A DNA stretch of 64,000 bases from the NCBI GenBank assembly GCA_016210495.1, contig JACQUC010000100.1, positions 39,595-103,594 on the forward strand. The letters are read 5' to 3'. Below, piece by piece: positions 44,323 to 52,632 of this stretch; the stretch's first letter is position 1, and each line of letters opens with the position of its first letter. Source of the DNA: Chloroflexota bacterium (GTDB lineage Bacteria; Chloroflexota; FW602-bin22; JACPRP01). Position numbers and translations under genes: made by a program. A model generated the notes under the pieces. That model searched no databases. It was not told the origin of the DNA and saw only the letters and a program-made list of their open reading frames with translations.

Positions 44323-45328
44323 AGTGACAGCGAATGAGCTAAACGTCGAGGTGCTTTTCCTAACCAAGAGCCAGGTCGAAGATCTCCTCTCATTCAAGGA
44401 AGTGGTCGACGCGGTAGAGCTGGCTTTCCGGGCGACGGGCGAAAAGAACGTGATTATGCCGCAGAAATTCCCGATGTTCCTGGACTCTCCCAAGAACGAC
44501 AATTTCCTCATCGCTATGCCTGCCTACGTGAAACCTATTGGCATAGCAGGAGTCAAATGGGCTCACCTCTACTTCGATCAGAAACCAGGCGCTCCTACCG
44601 TGTGGGGCGTTGTCATCCTGAACGACCCCACAACGGGCCTCCCGTGCGCCATAATGGATGGGACGTCGATCACAAATATGCGCACAGGCGGGCACGCTGC
44701 CGTCGCGGCCAAGTACCTCTCCAAGCCAAACGCCTCGTCGGTCGCCATTATTGGCTGCGGCACCGAAGGCAGGACCCATCTTCGCGCCCTGAAAGAAGTG
44801 CGGCCTCAGATAGAGCGTGTCCAGTTGTTCGACCTCAGAGAGGAGGCGATGGCGGGCCTCATCGACGATCTGGCCGGGACTTTGCAAGCCGAGTTTGTTA
44901 AGACCGGCAGCGCGCGAGAGGCGGTCACGGGCGTGGACATCGTCTGTATGACCACGACCTCGCAAACTCCGGTGGTTATGCACGACTGGATAGGAGAAGG
45001 ATGTTTTGTCGCCGGCGCCTACTCGTTCAACGATCTGGATCCGATGCTGAGCAAGACCGCCGACAAATGGGTTCTTGGCTGCTGGGAGTCGGACGAACAC
45101 CGCATAATAGATTTTCCCGGCCGCAAGCTGTCTATGCCCGTGTCAAAGGAGGACGTCTACGGCGACCTGGGTGACATCATCGTGGGACGGAAGCCGGGAC
45201 GAGAAAACGACCGGGAAAGGATCGTCTACACCCACCTTGGCATGGGCGCGCTCGACATAGCTGTGGCGAGCCACGCCTACCGGAAGGCAATGGAGAAAGG
45301 TATCGGTCAGCGGCTGAGGCTGAACTAG
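44315..45328 (+). CDS. Ornithine cyclodeaminase/mu-crystallin family protein
   Basis: A 337-residue protein of the OCD/mu-crystallin family. The NAD-binding motif is VAIIGCGTEGRTHLRAL, and GVKWAHLYFDQKPG holds the substrate-region Lys. MDGTSITNMRTGGHAAVAAKYL is the signature helix. Members deaminate ornithine to proline or act as imine reductases or alanine/arginine-type dehydrogenases. Substrate specificity cannot be read. It overlaps hyuB by 8 bp; GTG 44324 is an alternative start with better ribosome-site spacing. Its place after HyuAB suggests processing of an amino or imino acid released by amide opening. Confidence 0.85.
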   Translation: MDEVTANELNVEVLFLTKSQVEDLLSFKEVVDAVELAFRATGEKNVIMPQKFPMFLDSPKNDNFLIAMPAYVKPIGIAGVKWAHLYFDQKPGAPTVWGVVILNDPTTGLPCAIMDGTSITNMRTGGHAAVAAKYLSKPNASSVAIIGCGTEGRTHLRALKEVRPQIERVQLFDLREEAMAGLIDDLAGTLQAEFVKTGSAREAVTGVDIVCMTTTSQTPVVMHDWIGEGCFVAGAYSFNDLDPMLSKTADKWVLGCWESDEHRIIDFPGRKLSMPVSKEDVYGDLGDIIVGRKPGRENDRERIVYTHLGMGALDIAVASHAYRKAMEKGIGQRLRLN

Positions 45329-45376
45329 ACAAAGCGTCGTCGAGACAGCAGCAAGTCGTTCTGGTTGGCGCATTCT

Positions 45377-45410
45377 GTAGAGACGACCCGCCGGGTCGTC
45401 TCTACCAAGC
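45377..45410. repeat. Palindromic repeat, copy 1
   Basis: GTAGAGACGACCCG followed by CCGGGTCGTCTCTAC is a perfect inverted repeat. The whole unit, including the trailing CAAGC, recurs exactly at 46572-46604. Confidence 0.8.
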
Positions 45411-45481
45411 CTGTCCGACCCGAGGGGGTTTCCATCTGGCCTGGGCTAGCTACCGGTGAAAGGGGATATTGGATAGACGAC

Positions 45482-46210
45482 ATGATCAAGGTTTTGGGAA
45501 TATGCGGAAGTCCTCGCCGGAGTGGGAACTCCGAGTTCCTGCTTCGGCAGGCTCTGGATGCCGCCGAAGCCGTGGCCCCCGACGTACAAACAGAGCTGTA
45601 CACAATCTCGGGCAGGAAGTTCGCCCCCTGCGACGCATGCTTCGTCTGTAAAAGGCTGGGTGGAGAATGTCAACAAGAAGATGATTTTCAGGAGCTGCGA
45701 GACAAGTGGGTCGAAGCCGACGTGATTATTTACTCCGTCCCGGTGTACCACATGGGCCTGCCGGGAGGGCTGAAGTGTTTCATCGACCGATTGGGCAACA
45801 GCCAGTTTGCAGGACATGGCTTGACGCTGCCGATTCGATTGAAAACGGTCGGCGCTATCGCTCAGGGTGGCCAACTGTTCTGCGGCCAGGAGCGAGCTAT
45901 GATAGATATCATACTTCACGCCATCGTCATGGGGTGCGTACCGGTGGCCGGCGACAAAGACTACAACTACCTGGGAGCCGGGGGCTGGTCGTTCGGGAAG
46001 AGCGACAAGGCTTCCGTGAGGAAGCATTTCGACGAAGGAAACGAGATCGCCGAGCTAATGGTATCCGCTGCCAGGAGCACCGCACGGCGGTGCGTCGAGC
46101 TTGCCCTGATCGTGTTGGCCGGAGCCAGGCAGCGATCGGACATCTTGGGTTCAGACACAAGGTACGAACCGGTGGTGAAGCGTCTCGCCGATCTCTATCC
46201 TGGTATCTAG
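45482..46210 (+). CDS. Iron-sulfur flavoprotein-like NADPH-dependent FMN reductase family protein
   Basis: A 242-residue flavodoxin-fold protein. The FMN phosphate loop is GSPRRSGNSEFLL, and the second FMN loop is YSVPVYHMGLPGG. Between them is CDACFVCKRLGGEC, a compact C-x2-C-x2-C-x6-C motif like that binding the [4Fe-4S] cluster in iron-sulfur flavoproteins (Isf). Such proteins shuttle electrons in anaerobes. ATG 45482 places the flavodoxin strand at the N-terminus; the frame is open to 45365, but that part lies in the repeat. It may supply electrons to the flavoprotein or cyclodeaminase homologue of the island. Confidence 0.82.
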   Translation: MIKVLGICGSPRRSGNSEFLLRQALDAAEAVAPDVQTELYTISGRKFAPCDACFVCKRLGGECQQEDDFQELRDKWVEADVIIYSVPVYHMGLPGGLKCFIDRLGNSQFAGHGLTLPIRLKTVGAIAQGGQLFCGQERAMIDIILHAIVMGCVPVAGDKDYNYLGAGGWSFGKSDKASVRKHFDEGNEIAELMVSAARSTARRCVELALIVLAGARQRSDILGSDTRYEPVVKRLADLYPGI

Positions 46211-46282
46211 CATACTAGCTACACCCTGAAGTGTTGGAAGTGTACGCTAGTTTGCAGCAATGCCTGAGCCCCGCCCGGCCCA

Positions 46283-46306
46283 GGGCGAGGAGACCTCGCC
46301 CCTACG
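46283..46306. repeat. Palindromic repeat GGGCGAGGAGACCTCGCCC
   Basis: GGGCGAGGAGACCTCGCCC followed by CTACG; same family as 8655-8682 and 52731-52768. Confidence 0.55.
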
Positions 46307-46391
46307 CTTTGATGGTCACTGGGAACCAGCCTCGTTCTTCCTCCGAAAGACTTCAGGCCTCTTTCAACCGGCAGATAGCCCATTTTTCCTA

Positions 46392-46420
46392 TTTCCAATC
46401 GGCGGCAGGCGTGGTATACT
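46392..46420 (+). promoter_or_regulatory. Promoter in front of candidate structured RNA
   Basis: TTTCCA (46392-46397), a 17-bp spacer and TATACT (46415-46420) with TGG before the -10. There is no start codon with a ribosome site close downstream, which fits an RNA gene. Confidence 0.5.
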
Positions 46421-46426
46421 GCGTTG

Positions 46427-46565
46427 AGAAGCCTAATTGGTTCCGGACGGCGGAGGCACCGGGGCAACGGCCCACGACCGTGCGCGAAGGACTGGAGCAC
46501 GGGGTAAGGGCCTATGTACTGACCAGGACAGCGGCTAGAAGCTCCCACGTCGTCCTGGCTGGCGG
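46427..46565 (+). ncRNA. Candidate structured RNA with 6S-like architecture
   Basis: Non-coding stretch after a promoter-like sequence. A terminal stem forms from GGCCC (46469-46473) with GGGCC (46508-46512) and CCGTGC (46478-46483) with GCACGG (46497-46502). A closing stem forms from GGACGGCGGAG (46445-46455) with CTCC (46542-46545) and GTCGTCC (46549-46555). Between them lies a large open bubble of about 13 and 29 nt. Closing stem, central bubble and terminal stem is the layout of 6S RNA, and GAAGCTCCCAC resembles its 3' strand in some bacteria. Identification is by hand folding only. The palindrome at 46572 follows directly. Confidence 0.4.
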
Positions 46566-46571
46566 GTCCTG

Positions 46572-46604
46572 GTAGAGACGACCCGCCGGGTCGTCTCTAC
46601 CAAG
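46572..46604. repeat. Palindromic repeat, copy 2
   Basis: Exact second copy of the element at 45377-45410 (GTAGAGACGACCCG with its complement). It lies just after the candidate RNA and could act as its 3' hairpin. Confidence 0.8.
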
Positions 46605-46655
46605 CGGATGGTCATCAGGCGCGTTGCTGAACCGTAGTATTAACTGAGTGGGCAG

Positions 46656-46967
46656 ATGAGGACGGTTGTCTCGATGCTCGTGGCCGTGGCAACGGTCTAC
46701 GTGCTAATGTCCTTTGTCACCGACCGGCCAGAGCCGAATATCAACGCCTACCCGAATCCGACGGCAGTGCCAGGCGGCTGCTCAGGTTCTGGAAGATACC
46801 CCTCGGCCAGCGACAGGGCCGTTCCGGCCACCAATCCTTGCTCCGTCTTCTTGCCTGCCGTTACGTGGAACCACGACTTCAGCGCCACGCCAACCCCCAC
46901 GCCGACGCCAACCAACACGCCCACACCGATTCCAACCACCGTTCCCTATCCTGGGCCATACCAGTGA
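46656..46967 (+). CDS. Small secreted or anchored peptide with Thr/Pro tail
   Basis: A 103-residue protein with an N-terminal hydrophobic helix (VVSMLVAVATVYVLMSFV), two cysteines (Cys42 and Cys62 region) in a short middle part, and a TPTPTPTNTPTPIPTTVP tail of the kind used as linkers in surface proteins of Chloroflexota. No known domain. The ribosome site is weak. It converges on cobU with a 4-bp gap. Confidence 0.5.
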   Translation: MRTVVSMLVAVATVYVLMSFVTDRPEPNINAYPNPTAVPGGCSGSGRYPSASDRAVPATNPCSVFLPAVTWNHDFSATPTPTPTPTNTPTPIPTTVPYPGPYQ

Positions 46968-46971
46968 ACCG

Positions 46972-47550
46972 TTAGTCCTTTCCGCGGCACGCCTTGAGCG
47001 CCAGAGGTATGCCGGCAACCAGCAGGTACACTTGGTCGGCCGCCCTGGCCAGGGTCTGATTCGCTGTGCCCAGGACATCACGGTAGACACGTCCCAGGGC
47101 ATTCGGCGGCACGAGGCCCAGGCCGACCTCGTTGGAGACTATGATGAAGCTGGCAGGCGTTTCCTCGTAACAGCGCAGCAGATCTGCTACCTCATCCGCT
47201 ACCCGATGCTCGGCGACGTCGAGACGCTCGGAAGCGCGGTCAGGCTCCGATCCCACGAGCTCAAGCAAGAGATTGGAAACCAGCACGCCAACGCAGTCGA
47301 CCAAGACGACATCGGCACGACTGTTCTGCGCCTCGATCGCCGCGCCGACATTCGCGGGAGCTTCGAGCGTCACCCAGGCTTTCGGTCGGGTTTGTTTGTG
47401 CCGTTGGATGCGCCGGGCCATCTCTTCGTCGCCCGCCACCGCCGTCGCTACAAAAAGCACGCCTGCGCCGGCCTGTTGGGCAATGTCGATCGCGAATGCG
47501 CTCTTGCCACTGCGCGCGCCGCCCAGCACCAACATCAGGTTCTTGTCCAC
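46972..47550 (-). CDS. cobU: Adenosylcobinamide kinase / GTP:adenosylcobinamide-phosphate guanylyltransferase
   Basis: A 192-residue bifunctional enzyme that phosphorylates adenosylcobinamide and attaches GMP. The P loop is LVLGGARSGKSAFA, with VATAVAGDEEMARRIQRHKQTRP and VSNEVGLGLVPPN as family motifs. GTG 47550 is chosen because GGGGAGCG precedes it and it starts one base after the cobQ stop; the frame is open to 47580. It is the last gene of the cobalamin operon. Confidence 0.93.
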   Translation of the reverse strand: MDKNLMLVLGGARSGKSAFAIDIAQQAGAGVLFVATAVAGDEEMARRIQRHKQTRPKAWVTLEAPANVGAAIEAQNSRADVVLVDCVGVLVSNLLLELVGSEPDRASERLDVAEHRVADEVADLLRCYEETPASFIIVSNEVGLGLVPPNALGRVYRDVLGTANQTLARAADQVYLLVAGIPLALKACRGKD

Positions 47551-47551
47551 T

Positions 47552-49075
47552 TCAGTCGCTCCCCAGTTCGCACAGCTCACGCAGTAGTGCCATATTCACA
47601 CTTCCTCGGACCAGATCGGCCAGCTTATCGTACTGTTGCTCCTTCGAGAACACCGAGCCGATGACCTCCGAAGCGGCCCCCTTGCGAGCCAATAGCCCTG
47701 CCAACAAACGACGACGGAACTCATCACCGTCAAACAGACCGTGCAGGTAAGTCCCAAGCACCAGACCATCCTCGCTTATGGCGCCGTCCTGATGCTGCTG
47801 ACCCTTGGGATGTTCGAGGGATACGCGGAACACGGGCGGCGCCCCACCCGCATCCGTCGCTCCCACGTGTATCTCGTAGGCGCTCAGAGTTACCCCGAAA
47901 ATGCCATGTAGAAGCCCAATGTCACAAGCCACCCGCGCCGCGACCTGCCGCGTGGTCTTAACCGGCTCGAACACGGTGGTGTTCGGCAGCAATCCCAGCC
48001 CAGCCATCCATTTCTCAGCAGATTCGACCCCGTATGGATCGGAGATTGCCTTTCCCAGCATCTGAAACCCCCCGCAAATGCCGATTATGGGGACTCCCGA
48101 CCTCGCCAGGTCGACGACACCTTGCGCGAGACCGGTGTGCCGCAGAAACCGCAAGTCGGCCATCGTGCTCTTGGTTCCCGGCAAGATGACCAGGTCAGGT
48201 CGCCCAAGGAGCCCCGCGTCCGACACGTATCTCACACGCACGGCGGGCTCTTGCTCCAGCGGATCGAAATCGTCGAAGTTAGAGATGTGCGGGAAACGCA
48301 CTACCGCCACGTCCAGCAGAGCGTTCGAGGTGCGGTCTTCCCGCCGGTGATCCAGGTAGACCGAATCCTCTTGCGCCACGACAATATCGCGATAGTAAGG
48401 CACCACGCCGACGACCGGCTTCCCCGTTTTCGCTTCGAGAAAGTCCAGGCCCGGCCTCAACAAGGAAATGTCCCCCCGAAACTTGTTGATGACGAAACCC
48501 CTGACAAGCTCTCGTTCCTCAGGCTCTATCAACTCCAGCGTGCCCACGAGCGACGCGAAAACGCCGCCTTTGTCCACGTCGCCTACCAGGAGCACCGGTG
48601 CCTGGGCCATCTTTGCCACGCGCATGTTGACAATGTCGCTTTCCCTGAGGTTCACTTCGGCCGGGCTACCGGCGCCTTCGATCACGATCAGATCGTACGC
48701 CGCGGCCAGGCTTGCGAACGATTCCTCCACCACCGACCACAATTGAGGCTTGAGATCGTAGTAGTGCCGCGCCGACGACGTGGTCAGCGGCCGGCCCCTG
48801 ACTATTACCTGCGAGCGAGCGTCCGTCTCGGGCTTCAAGAGAATCGGGTTCATCTCCACCGTGGCCTCCACGCCAGCGGCTTCGGCCTGCGCCGCCTGAG
48901 CGCGCCCGATCTCGCCGCCATCCCTGGTCACGAACGAGTTTAGCGCCATGTTCTGCGCTTTGAAGGGCGCGACCCGCAGACCATCCTGCCTGAAGATGCG
49001 GCACAGGGCCGTGGCGATCACGCTCTTACCAACAGACGACGCGGTGCCCTGCACCATCAGTGTCCTGGCCCTCAC
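47552..49075 (-). CDS. cobQ: Cobyric acid synthase
   Basis: A 507-residue glutamine-dependent amidotransferase that amidates side chains b, d, e and g of the corrin ring. The N-terminal ATP-binding half has GTASSVGKSVIATALCR and FKAQNMALNS. The C-terminal glutaminase half has the nucleophile Cys in PIIGICGGFQMLG and catalytic His-x-Glu-type HGLFDGDEF. GTG 49075 is preferred as start because it overlaps the cobC stop as GTGA; TTG 49099 is possible. Its presence shows the pathway here begins no later than cobyrinate diamide. Confidence 0.95.
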   Translation of the reverse strand: MRARTLMVQGTASSVGKSVIATALCRIFRQDGLRVAPFKAQNMALNSFVTRDGGEIGRAQAAQAEAAGVEATVEMNPILLKPETDARSQVIVRGRPLTTSSARHYYDLKPQLWSVVEESFASLAAAYDLIVIEGAGSPAEVNLRESDIVNMRVAKMAQAPVLLVGDVDKGGVFASLVGTLELIEPEERELVRGFVINKFRGDISLLRPGLDFLEAKTGKPVVGVVPYYRDIVVAQEDSVYLDHRREDRTSNALLDVAVVRFPHISNFDDFDPLEQEPAVRVRYVSDAGLLGRPDLVILPGTKSTMADLRFLRHTGLAQGVVDLARSGVPIIGICGGFQMLGKAISDPYGVESAEKWMAGLGLLPNTTVFEPVKTTRQVAARVACDIGLLHGIFGVTLSAYEIHVGATDAGGAPPVFRVSLEHPKGQQHQDGAISEDGLVLGTYLHGLFDGDEFRRRLLAGLLARKGAASEVIGSVFSKEQQYDKLADLVRGSVNMALLRELCELGSD

Positions 49076-49689
49076 AGCTTCAGCCCTCGGACGTGACAAT
49101 CGTCATTCAGCAGGAGGATCGTGCCGCCACTTGGCCCTACCTCCACAATCGAGACCCCGCAATTGCTCCAGCGCACGCGAAACATCTGAGACAACACGCA
49201 ACCGAGCAGCGAGCAAATGAGTACGCGTAGCGGGTTCACGTGGCTCACGACCAGCACGATGCCGATTGGATGCGCATGGCGGATCTCCCCAAAGATCGCA
49301 TCGACGCGCTGTTGCACCTCTGCCCAGGTCTCACCGCCCGGCGGTCGGACCGATTCGGTGTCCGCCCGCATACGATCCAGGTACCCTGGGCTGTGCGTGG
49401 AAATCTCCTGGAAAGTCATGCCTTCCCACTCGCCAAAGTTGATCTCCCTCAGCTCGGGACGAGCCCGAACGGCGAGGCCACGATCTCGGGCGATGATGCC
49501 GGCCGTCTCGAGACATCGCTGCAGATCGCTGGAGTAAACGGCTTCGATGGCCTCGTCCGAGAGCCTTTGGGCCGTCAGCTCTGCCTGCTGCTCACCCCTG
49601 ACATTCAGCCCGATGTCGCTTTGCCCCTGGAATCTCCTATCGACGTTCCATATCGTTTCGCCGTGGCGTACCAGAATCAGTCGAGTCAA
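49072..49689 (-). CDS. cobC: Alpha-ribazole phosphatase-like histidine phosphatase
   Basis: A 205-residue histidine phosphatase (phosphoglycerate mutase branch). The phosphohistidine motif LVRHGETIWN is at the N-terminus, with YSSDLQRCLETA, INFGEWEGMTFQEI and VSHVNPLRVLI. In cobalamin operons this enzyme removes phosphate from alpha-ribazole phosphate or the final cobalamin phosphate. The start is TTG 49689, overlapping the cobD stop (TTGA) with GGGAGGT upstream. Family and context together support the role; sequence alone would only say histidine phosphatase. Confidence 0.85.
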   Translation of the reverse strand: MTRLILVRHGETIWNVDRRFQGQSDIGLNVRGEQQAELTAQRLSDEAIEAVYSSDLQRCLETAGIIARDRGLAVRARPELREINFGEWEGMTFQEISTHSPGYLDRMRADTESVRPPGGETWAEVQQRVDAIFGEIRHAHPIGIVLVVSHVNPLRVLICSLLGCVLSQMFRVRWSNCGVSIVEVGPSGGTILLLNDDCHVRGLKL

Positions 49690-50942
49690 CTCCGCAGTAC
49701 CTCCCTCACCGTCGCCAGCAACTGCCGGCACTCGGGCAGGGTTCTAACGCCCAGCCGCACGTACTCGGGCAGGCCAAAAGACGTGCAGTCTCGAACACAA
49801 AGGCCCTGGCGCAGCAAGGCCAGCCGAAAGCTCGTGGCGTCGCCGACGCGCACCAGCAAGAAGTTGGCCCGCGAGGGCACGACGACAAAGCCGAGGTGCG
49901 ACAACTCGTCTGCCAGAAACCGCTTGGCCGCGTCGACCTGCCTTCGCGACCTGGCCAGGTGCTCGCCGTCTCCCAACGACGCGATAGCCGCTGCCTGGGC
50001 GAAAGCGTTCACGTTCCACGGCGGGCGGACCTTTTCGAGCGCGTCGACAACCTGAGCCCCGGCCAGACCGTAGCCAATGCGCAGCCCTGTTAGTGCGTAG
50101 TCCTTTGTCATCGAGCGCAACAAGAGGACGTTGGGACGCCGGATCAGATGCTCCGACGGCCAAGCGTTCTCGACAAAATTGACGTAGGCCTCGTCGACGA
50201 CGACCAGGCTGCCTTCTGCCGCCCGCACCACATCCTCGACGGCTTCCCGAGCCAGATAAGTGCCGGTCGGATTGTTGGGATTGCAGAGGAACACGACTTT
50301 CGGGCTGCAACTTGATATCGCGGCGAGCGCGGTGTCCACGTCTAGCTCAAAACTCAGAGATTCCTGGAAACCGTTCAGGCTTTGAGCAAAACTGTCACCC
50401 TGTCCGAAGGACTCCGGACTCCTTCGGAGAGCGTAGCGAAGGGTCTCAGCCCCCGTGTGCCGAGATTCTTCGTCCGCCTGAGGCGGACTCAGAATGACAC
50501 ATTCGCCCGCAACTCCGGACAGGCGCGATTTCTGGCTTCCGAGCAGTAGGACCTGCCCACCCATAATGCGACTCGCCACCTCATATTCCCCGAACGTCGG
50601 CGAGAAGATCAGCACGACATCGCCTGGCGACACGTATGCCAGTGCCGCAAGGCGAATCAGCTCGACCGAGCCATTGCCTACGACGACGTTGTCCACAGCC
50701 ACATCGTGCCGAAGCGCCAGCAGGCGACGCAATTGCGTCGCCTCGTCGTCCGGATAGCGCGGGATCGCCACCCGCGACAAAGCCTCGGCCACAGCCGGCG
50801 AGGGGCCCAAGGGGTTTGTGTTGACGCTGAAGTCCACCACCGCTTCGGGCGAAAGGTACAGCCTTTCGAGCTCGGCCGAGCTCAGGCTGCCGTGGTGGCA
50901 CCTGGCCAGGCCCGCGATGGCCTCTCTAGGATGCGCGGACAT
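49686..50942 (-). CDS. cobD: L-threonine-O-3-phosphate decarboxylase-like PLP enzyme with in-frame repeat
   Basis: A 418-residue aminotransferase-fold enzyme, probably making (R)-1-amino-2-propanol phosphate for the nucleotide loop. The fold includes DFSVNTNPLGPSP, GNGSVELI, CNPNNPTGTYL, VDEAYVNF and the PLP lysine in LLRSMTKDYALTGLRIGY. It is about 55 residues longer than usual. The excess sits between VASRIMGGQVLLL and the VVFLCNPNNPTG strand, and residues about 148-184 are encoded by a dispersed palindromic repeat read in frame. The insert lies between secondary structures, so activity may survive. HisC (histidinol-phosphate aminotransferase) is the alternative, but context favours CobD. 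ATG 50942 follows GGAGG. Confidence 0.85.
   Translation of the reverse strand: MSAHPREAIAGLARCHHGSLSSAELERLYLSPEAVVDFSVNTNPLGPSPAVAEALSRVAIPRYPDDEATQLRRLLALRHDVAVDNVVVGNGSVELIRLAALAYVSPGDVVLIFSPTFGEYEVASRIMGGQVLLLGSQKSRLSGVAGECVILSPPQADEESRHTGAETLRYALRRSPESFGQGDSFAQSLNGFQESLSFELDVDTALAAISSCSPKVVFLCNPNNPTGTYLAREAVEDVVRAAEGSLVVVDEAYVNFVENAWPSEHLIRRPNVLLLRSMTKDYALTGLRIGYGLAGAQVVDALEKVRPPWNVNAFAQAAAIASLGDGEHLARSRRQVDAAKRFLADELSHLGFVVVPSRANFLLVRVGDATSFRLALLRQGLCVRDCTSFGLPEYVRLGVRTLPECRQLLATVREVLRS
50393..50499. repeat. Dispersed GTCACCCTG...CAGAATGACA repeat, copy 2, inside cobD
   Basis: Same element as 37246-37333, sharing GTCACCCTG, GCGAAGGGTCTCAGCCCC, GTGTGCCGAGATTCTTCG and CTCAGAATGAC. Here the palindrome GTCCGCCTGAGGCGGAC sits at 50472-50488, a different position from copy 1. 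A second palindrome (TCCGAAGGA...TCCTTCGGA) is also embedded. Confidence 0.8.
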
Positions 50943-51855
50943 ACAGCGAGACCTCCACAAAAACGAAAAGCAGTAGCGCCAGCATGGCCGTCACCTGCAT
51001 CAAGCCGATGGCGCGCCCGATTTTCGCGCACGAAAGGGCGTCCACAGGATCGCCCAATCGATAGTGTCCGGCTTTCTCCAGTTGAACCCTCAGCGCCCCT
51101 GCCATAGCGCTCATCGTCCAGCCGGCGTTGGGGCTGGCGGTGAGTGCGTGGTCGCGTGCCATCGTCTTCCACGCCCGGCGCCAGTCGTGGCCGGCGATGG
51201 CGCTGGACAGAACCATCAGGATCGCCGCCAGGCGCGCCGGGATGAAGTTCATAGCGTCATCTAACCGGGCCGATGGCTTGCCAAGGTACTCGTATCTGCC
51301 TCTGTAGCCAATCATGGCGTCGAACGTGTTCACCAGCCGGTAGAGAACGGCGCCAGGCACGCCCAAGACTAGAAAAAAGAGCAGGGGCGCGACGAGGCTA
51401 TCGGTAACGTTCTCGGCCACCGACTCGACCGTAGCGGCTACGATCGACGGCTCGGCGAGCTGGGAGGTGTCCCGACTCACGAGATGGCGCAAATCGTTCC
51501 TGGCTTCGCCAATCCGCCCCACCAGGAGCGACGTTCTGACCCGTAGCGCTGCGGCGCGAAGCTCGCGCACCGAGAACGTGGATTTCAACAAAAGCGCCCC
51601 CAGTGCGACGTAGGCCGCCGGATGCCACGCTTGGGCCAAAGCCATAAGCGCGTAGGCTGGCAAAGCGAAAACAGCAGCGGCCAAGATGAGCATACCACAA
51701 CCAAACCAGAACTGCGCCACGGGTCTCGCTGGAGCCCGACGTTCCAGCCAACCGATCAGCTTGCCCATCCACACCACAGGGTGGGCGGCGGCCGGAGGCT
51801 CGCCCAGAGCCAGATCGATGCCCACGGCCATCACGATGATCAGCGCCTCGTTCAC
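50926..51855 (-). CDS. cbiB: Adenosylcobinamide-phosphate synthase
   Basis: A 309-residue membrane protein that joins aminopropanol (phosphate) to adenosylcobyric acid. Typical stretches are GIDLALGEPPAAAHPVVWMGKLI, the ENVTDSLVAPLLFF segment, RLVNTFDAMIGYRGRYEYLGKPSARLDD and SPNAGWTMSAMAGAL. It starts at GTG 51855, overlapping the cobS stop as GTGA; upstream sequence in the same frame belongs to cobS in another frame. The 3' end overlaps cobD by 17 bp. Confidence 0.93.
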   Translation of the reverse strand: MNEALIIVMAVGIDLALGEPPAAAHPVVWMGKLIGWLERRAPARPVAQFWFGCGMLILAAAVFALPAYALMALAQAWHPAAYVALGALLLKSTFSVRELRAAALRVRTSLLVGRIGEARNDLRHLVSRDTSQLAEPSIVAATVESVAENVTDSLVAPLLFFLVLGVPGAVLYRLVNTFDAMIGYRGRYEYLGKPSARLDDAMNFIPARLAAILMVLSSAIAGHDWRRAWKTMARDHALTASPNAGWTMSAMAGALRVQLEKAGHYRLGDPVDALSCAKIGRAIGLMQVTAMLALLLFVFVEVSLYVRAS

Positions 51856-52610
51856 GCGGAGCCTGCCAGGCTGTACAAGAGCCCGAATCTCAAGAAAATC
51901 AGCGCCAGGAGCAGCGTAGCGGCCTCGGTTACTTCGCCGATAGCCCCGTAGGTGTCGCCGGTGAGGCCAAGGATCCTGCTCGAGATGTACTTCGCCGCTC
52001 CCCAGACGATCGGAGCACCGACGGCGACCATCGCGATGCCCCAGTGCGCGAAAAAGAGATAGCTCACTGCGATCGTAAAGAGCGCCCCCAGCGCGAGATC
52101 CTTCGACCCGGCGCGGCCCCGAAACAACGTGCCCAGCCCCGGCTCCGTCCGGGCATAGGGAAAGGCGATCAGGCAATAGGCCATGGCCGCGCGAGACGCG
52201 GTAGCCATCAGCACCAGGGAGCCGAGACGGAAAGGCACCGGCAGGGCAACCAGCGCGGCGTACTTCAGCAGCACAACGCAAACCGCGCCGATGACGCCAA
52301 AGGCGCCCACGCGGCTGTCGCGCATTATCTCGAGACGTCGCGCCGCACTGCTCTGGTGGAAGATGCCGTCGCAGGTGTCCATCAAGCCATCCATGTGCAT
52401 TCCACCCGTCAAGAGGATCAGGCCTACGACCACCAGCGCGCTTTGCACCGGCGCGGGAAACACCAGTCCCAACAAAGCGTCGAGGCCGGCAAAGGCGATG
52501 CCGAGCAGGGCGCCCACCAATGGGAAATAGGCCACGGACGACGCAAGGTCGCGGCCATCGACCTGCCGGCGCAGCGGCGACGGAAGGATGGTCAGAAACT
52601 GAAGGGCCAC
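51852..52610 (-). CDS. cobS: Adenosylcobinamide-GDP ribazoletransferase (cobalamin synthase)
   Basis: A 252-residue membrane enzyme that joins adenosylcobinamide-GDP and alpha-ribazole. It is recognised by LQFLTILPSP near the start, GGMHMDGLMDTCDGIFH (metal-binding Asp set) and MRDSRVGAFGVIG. GTG 52610 is the listed start; CTG 52622 with GGGGGGAAAG upstream would add four residues (LNFF) that resemble other CobS N-termini. The gene overlaps cbiB. A repeat block separates it from cobT. Confidence 0.93.
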   Translation of the reverse strand: MALQFLTILPSPLRRQVDGRDLASSVAYFPLVGALLGIAFAGLDALLGLVFPAPVQSALVVVGLILLTGGMHMDGLMDTCDGIFHQSSAARRLEIMRDSRVGAFGVIGAVCVVLLKYAALVALPVPFRLGSLVLMATASRAAMAYCLIAFPYARTEPGLGTLFRGRAGSKDLALGALFTIAVSYLFFAHWGIAMVAVGAPIVWGAAKYISSRILGLTGDTYGAIGEVTEAATLLLALIFLRFGLLYSLAGSA

Positions 52611-52632
52611 AAAGAAATTCAGCTTTCCCCCC

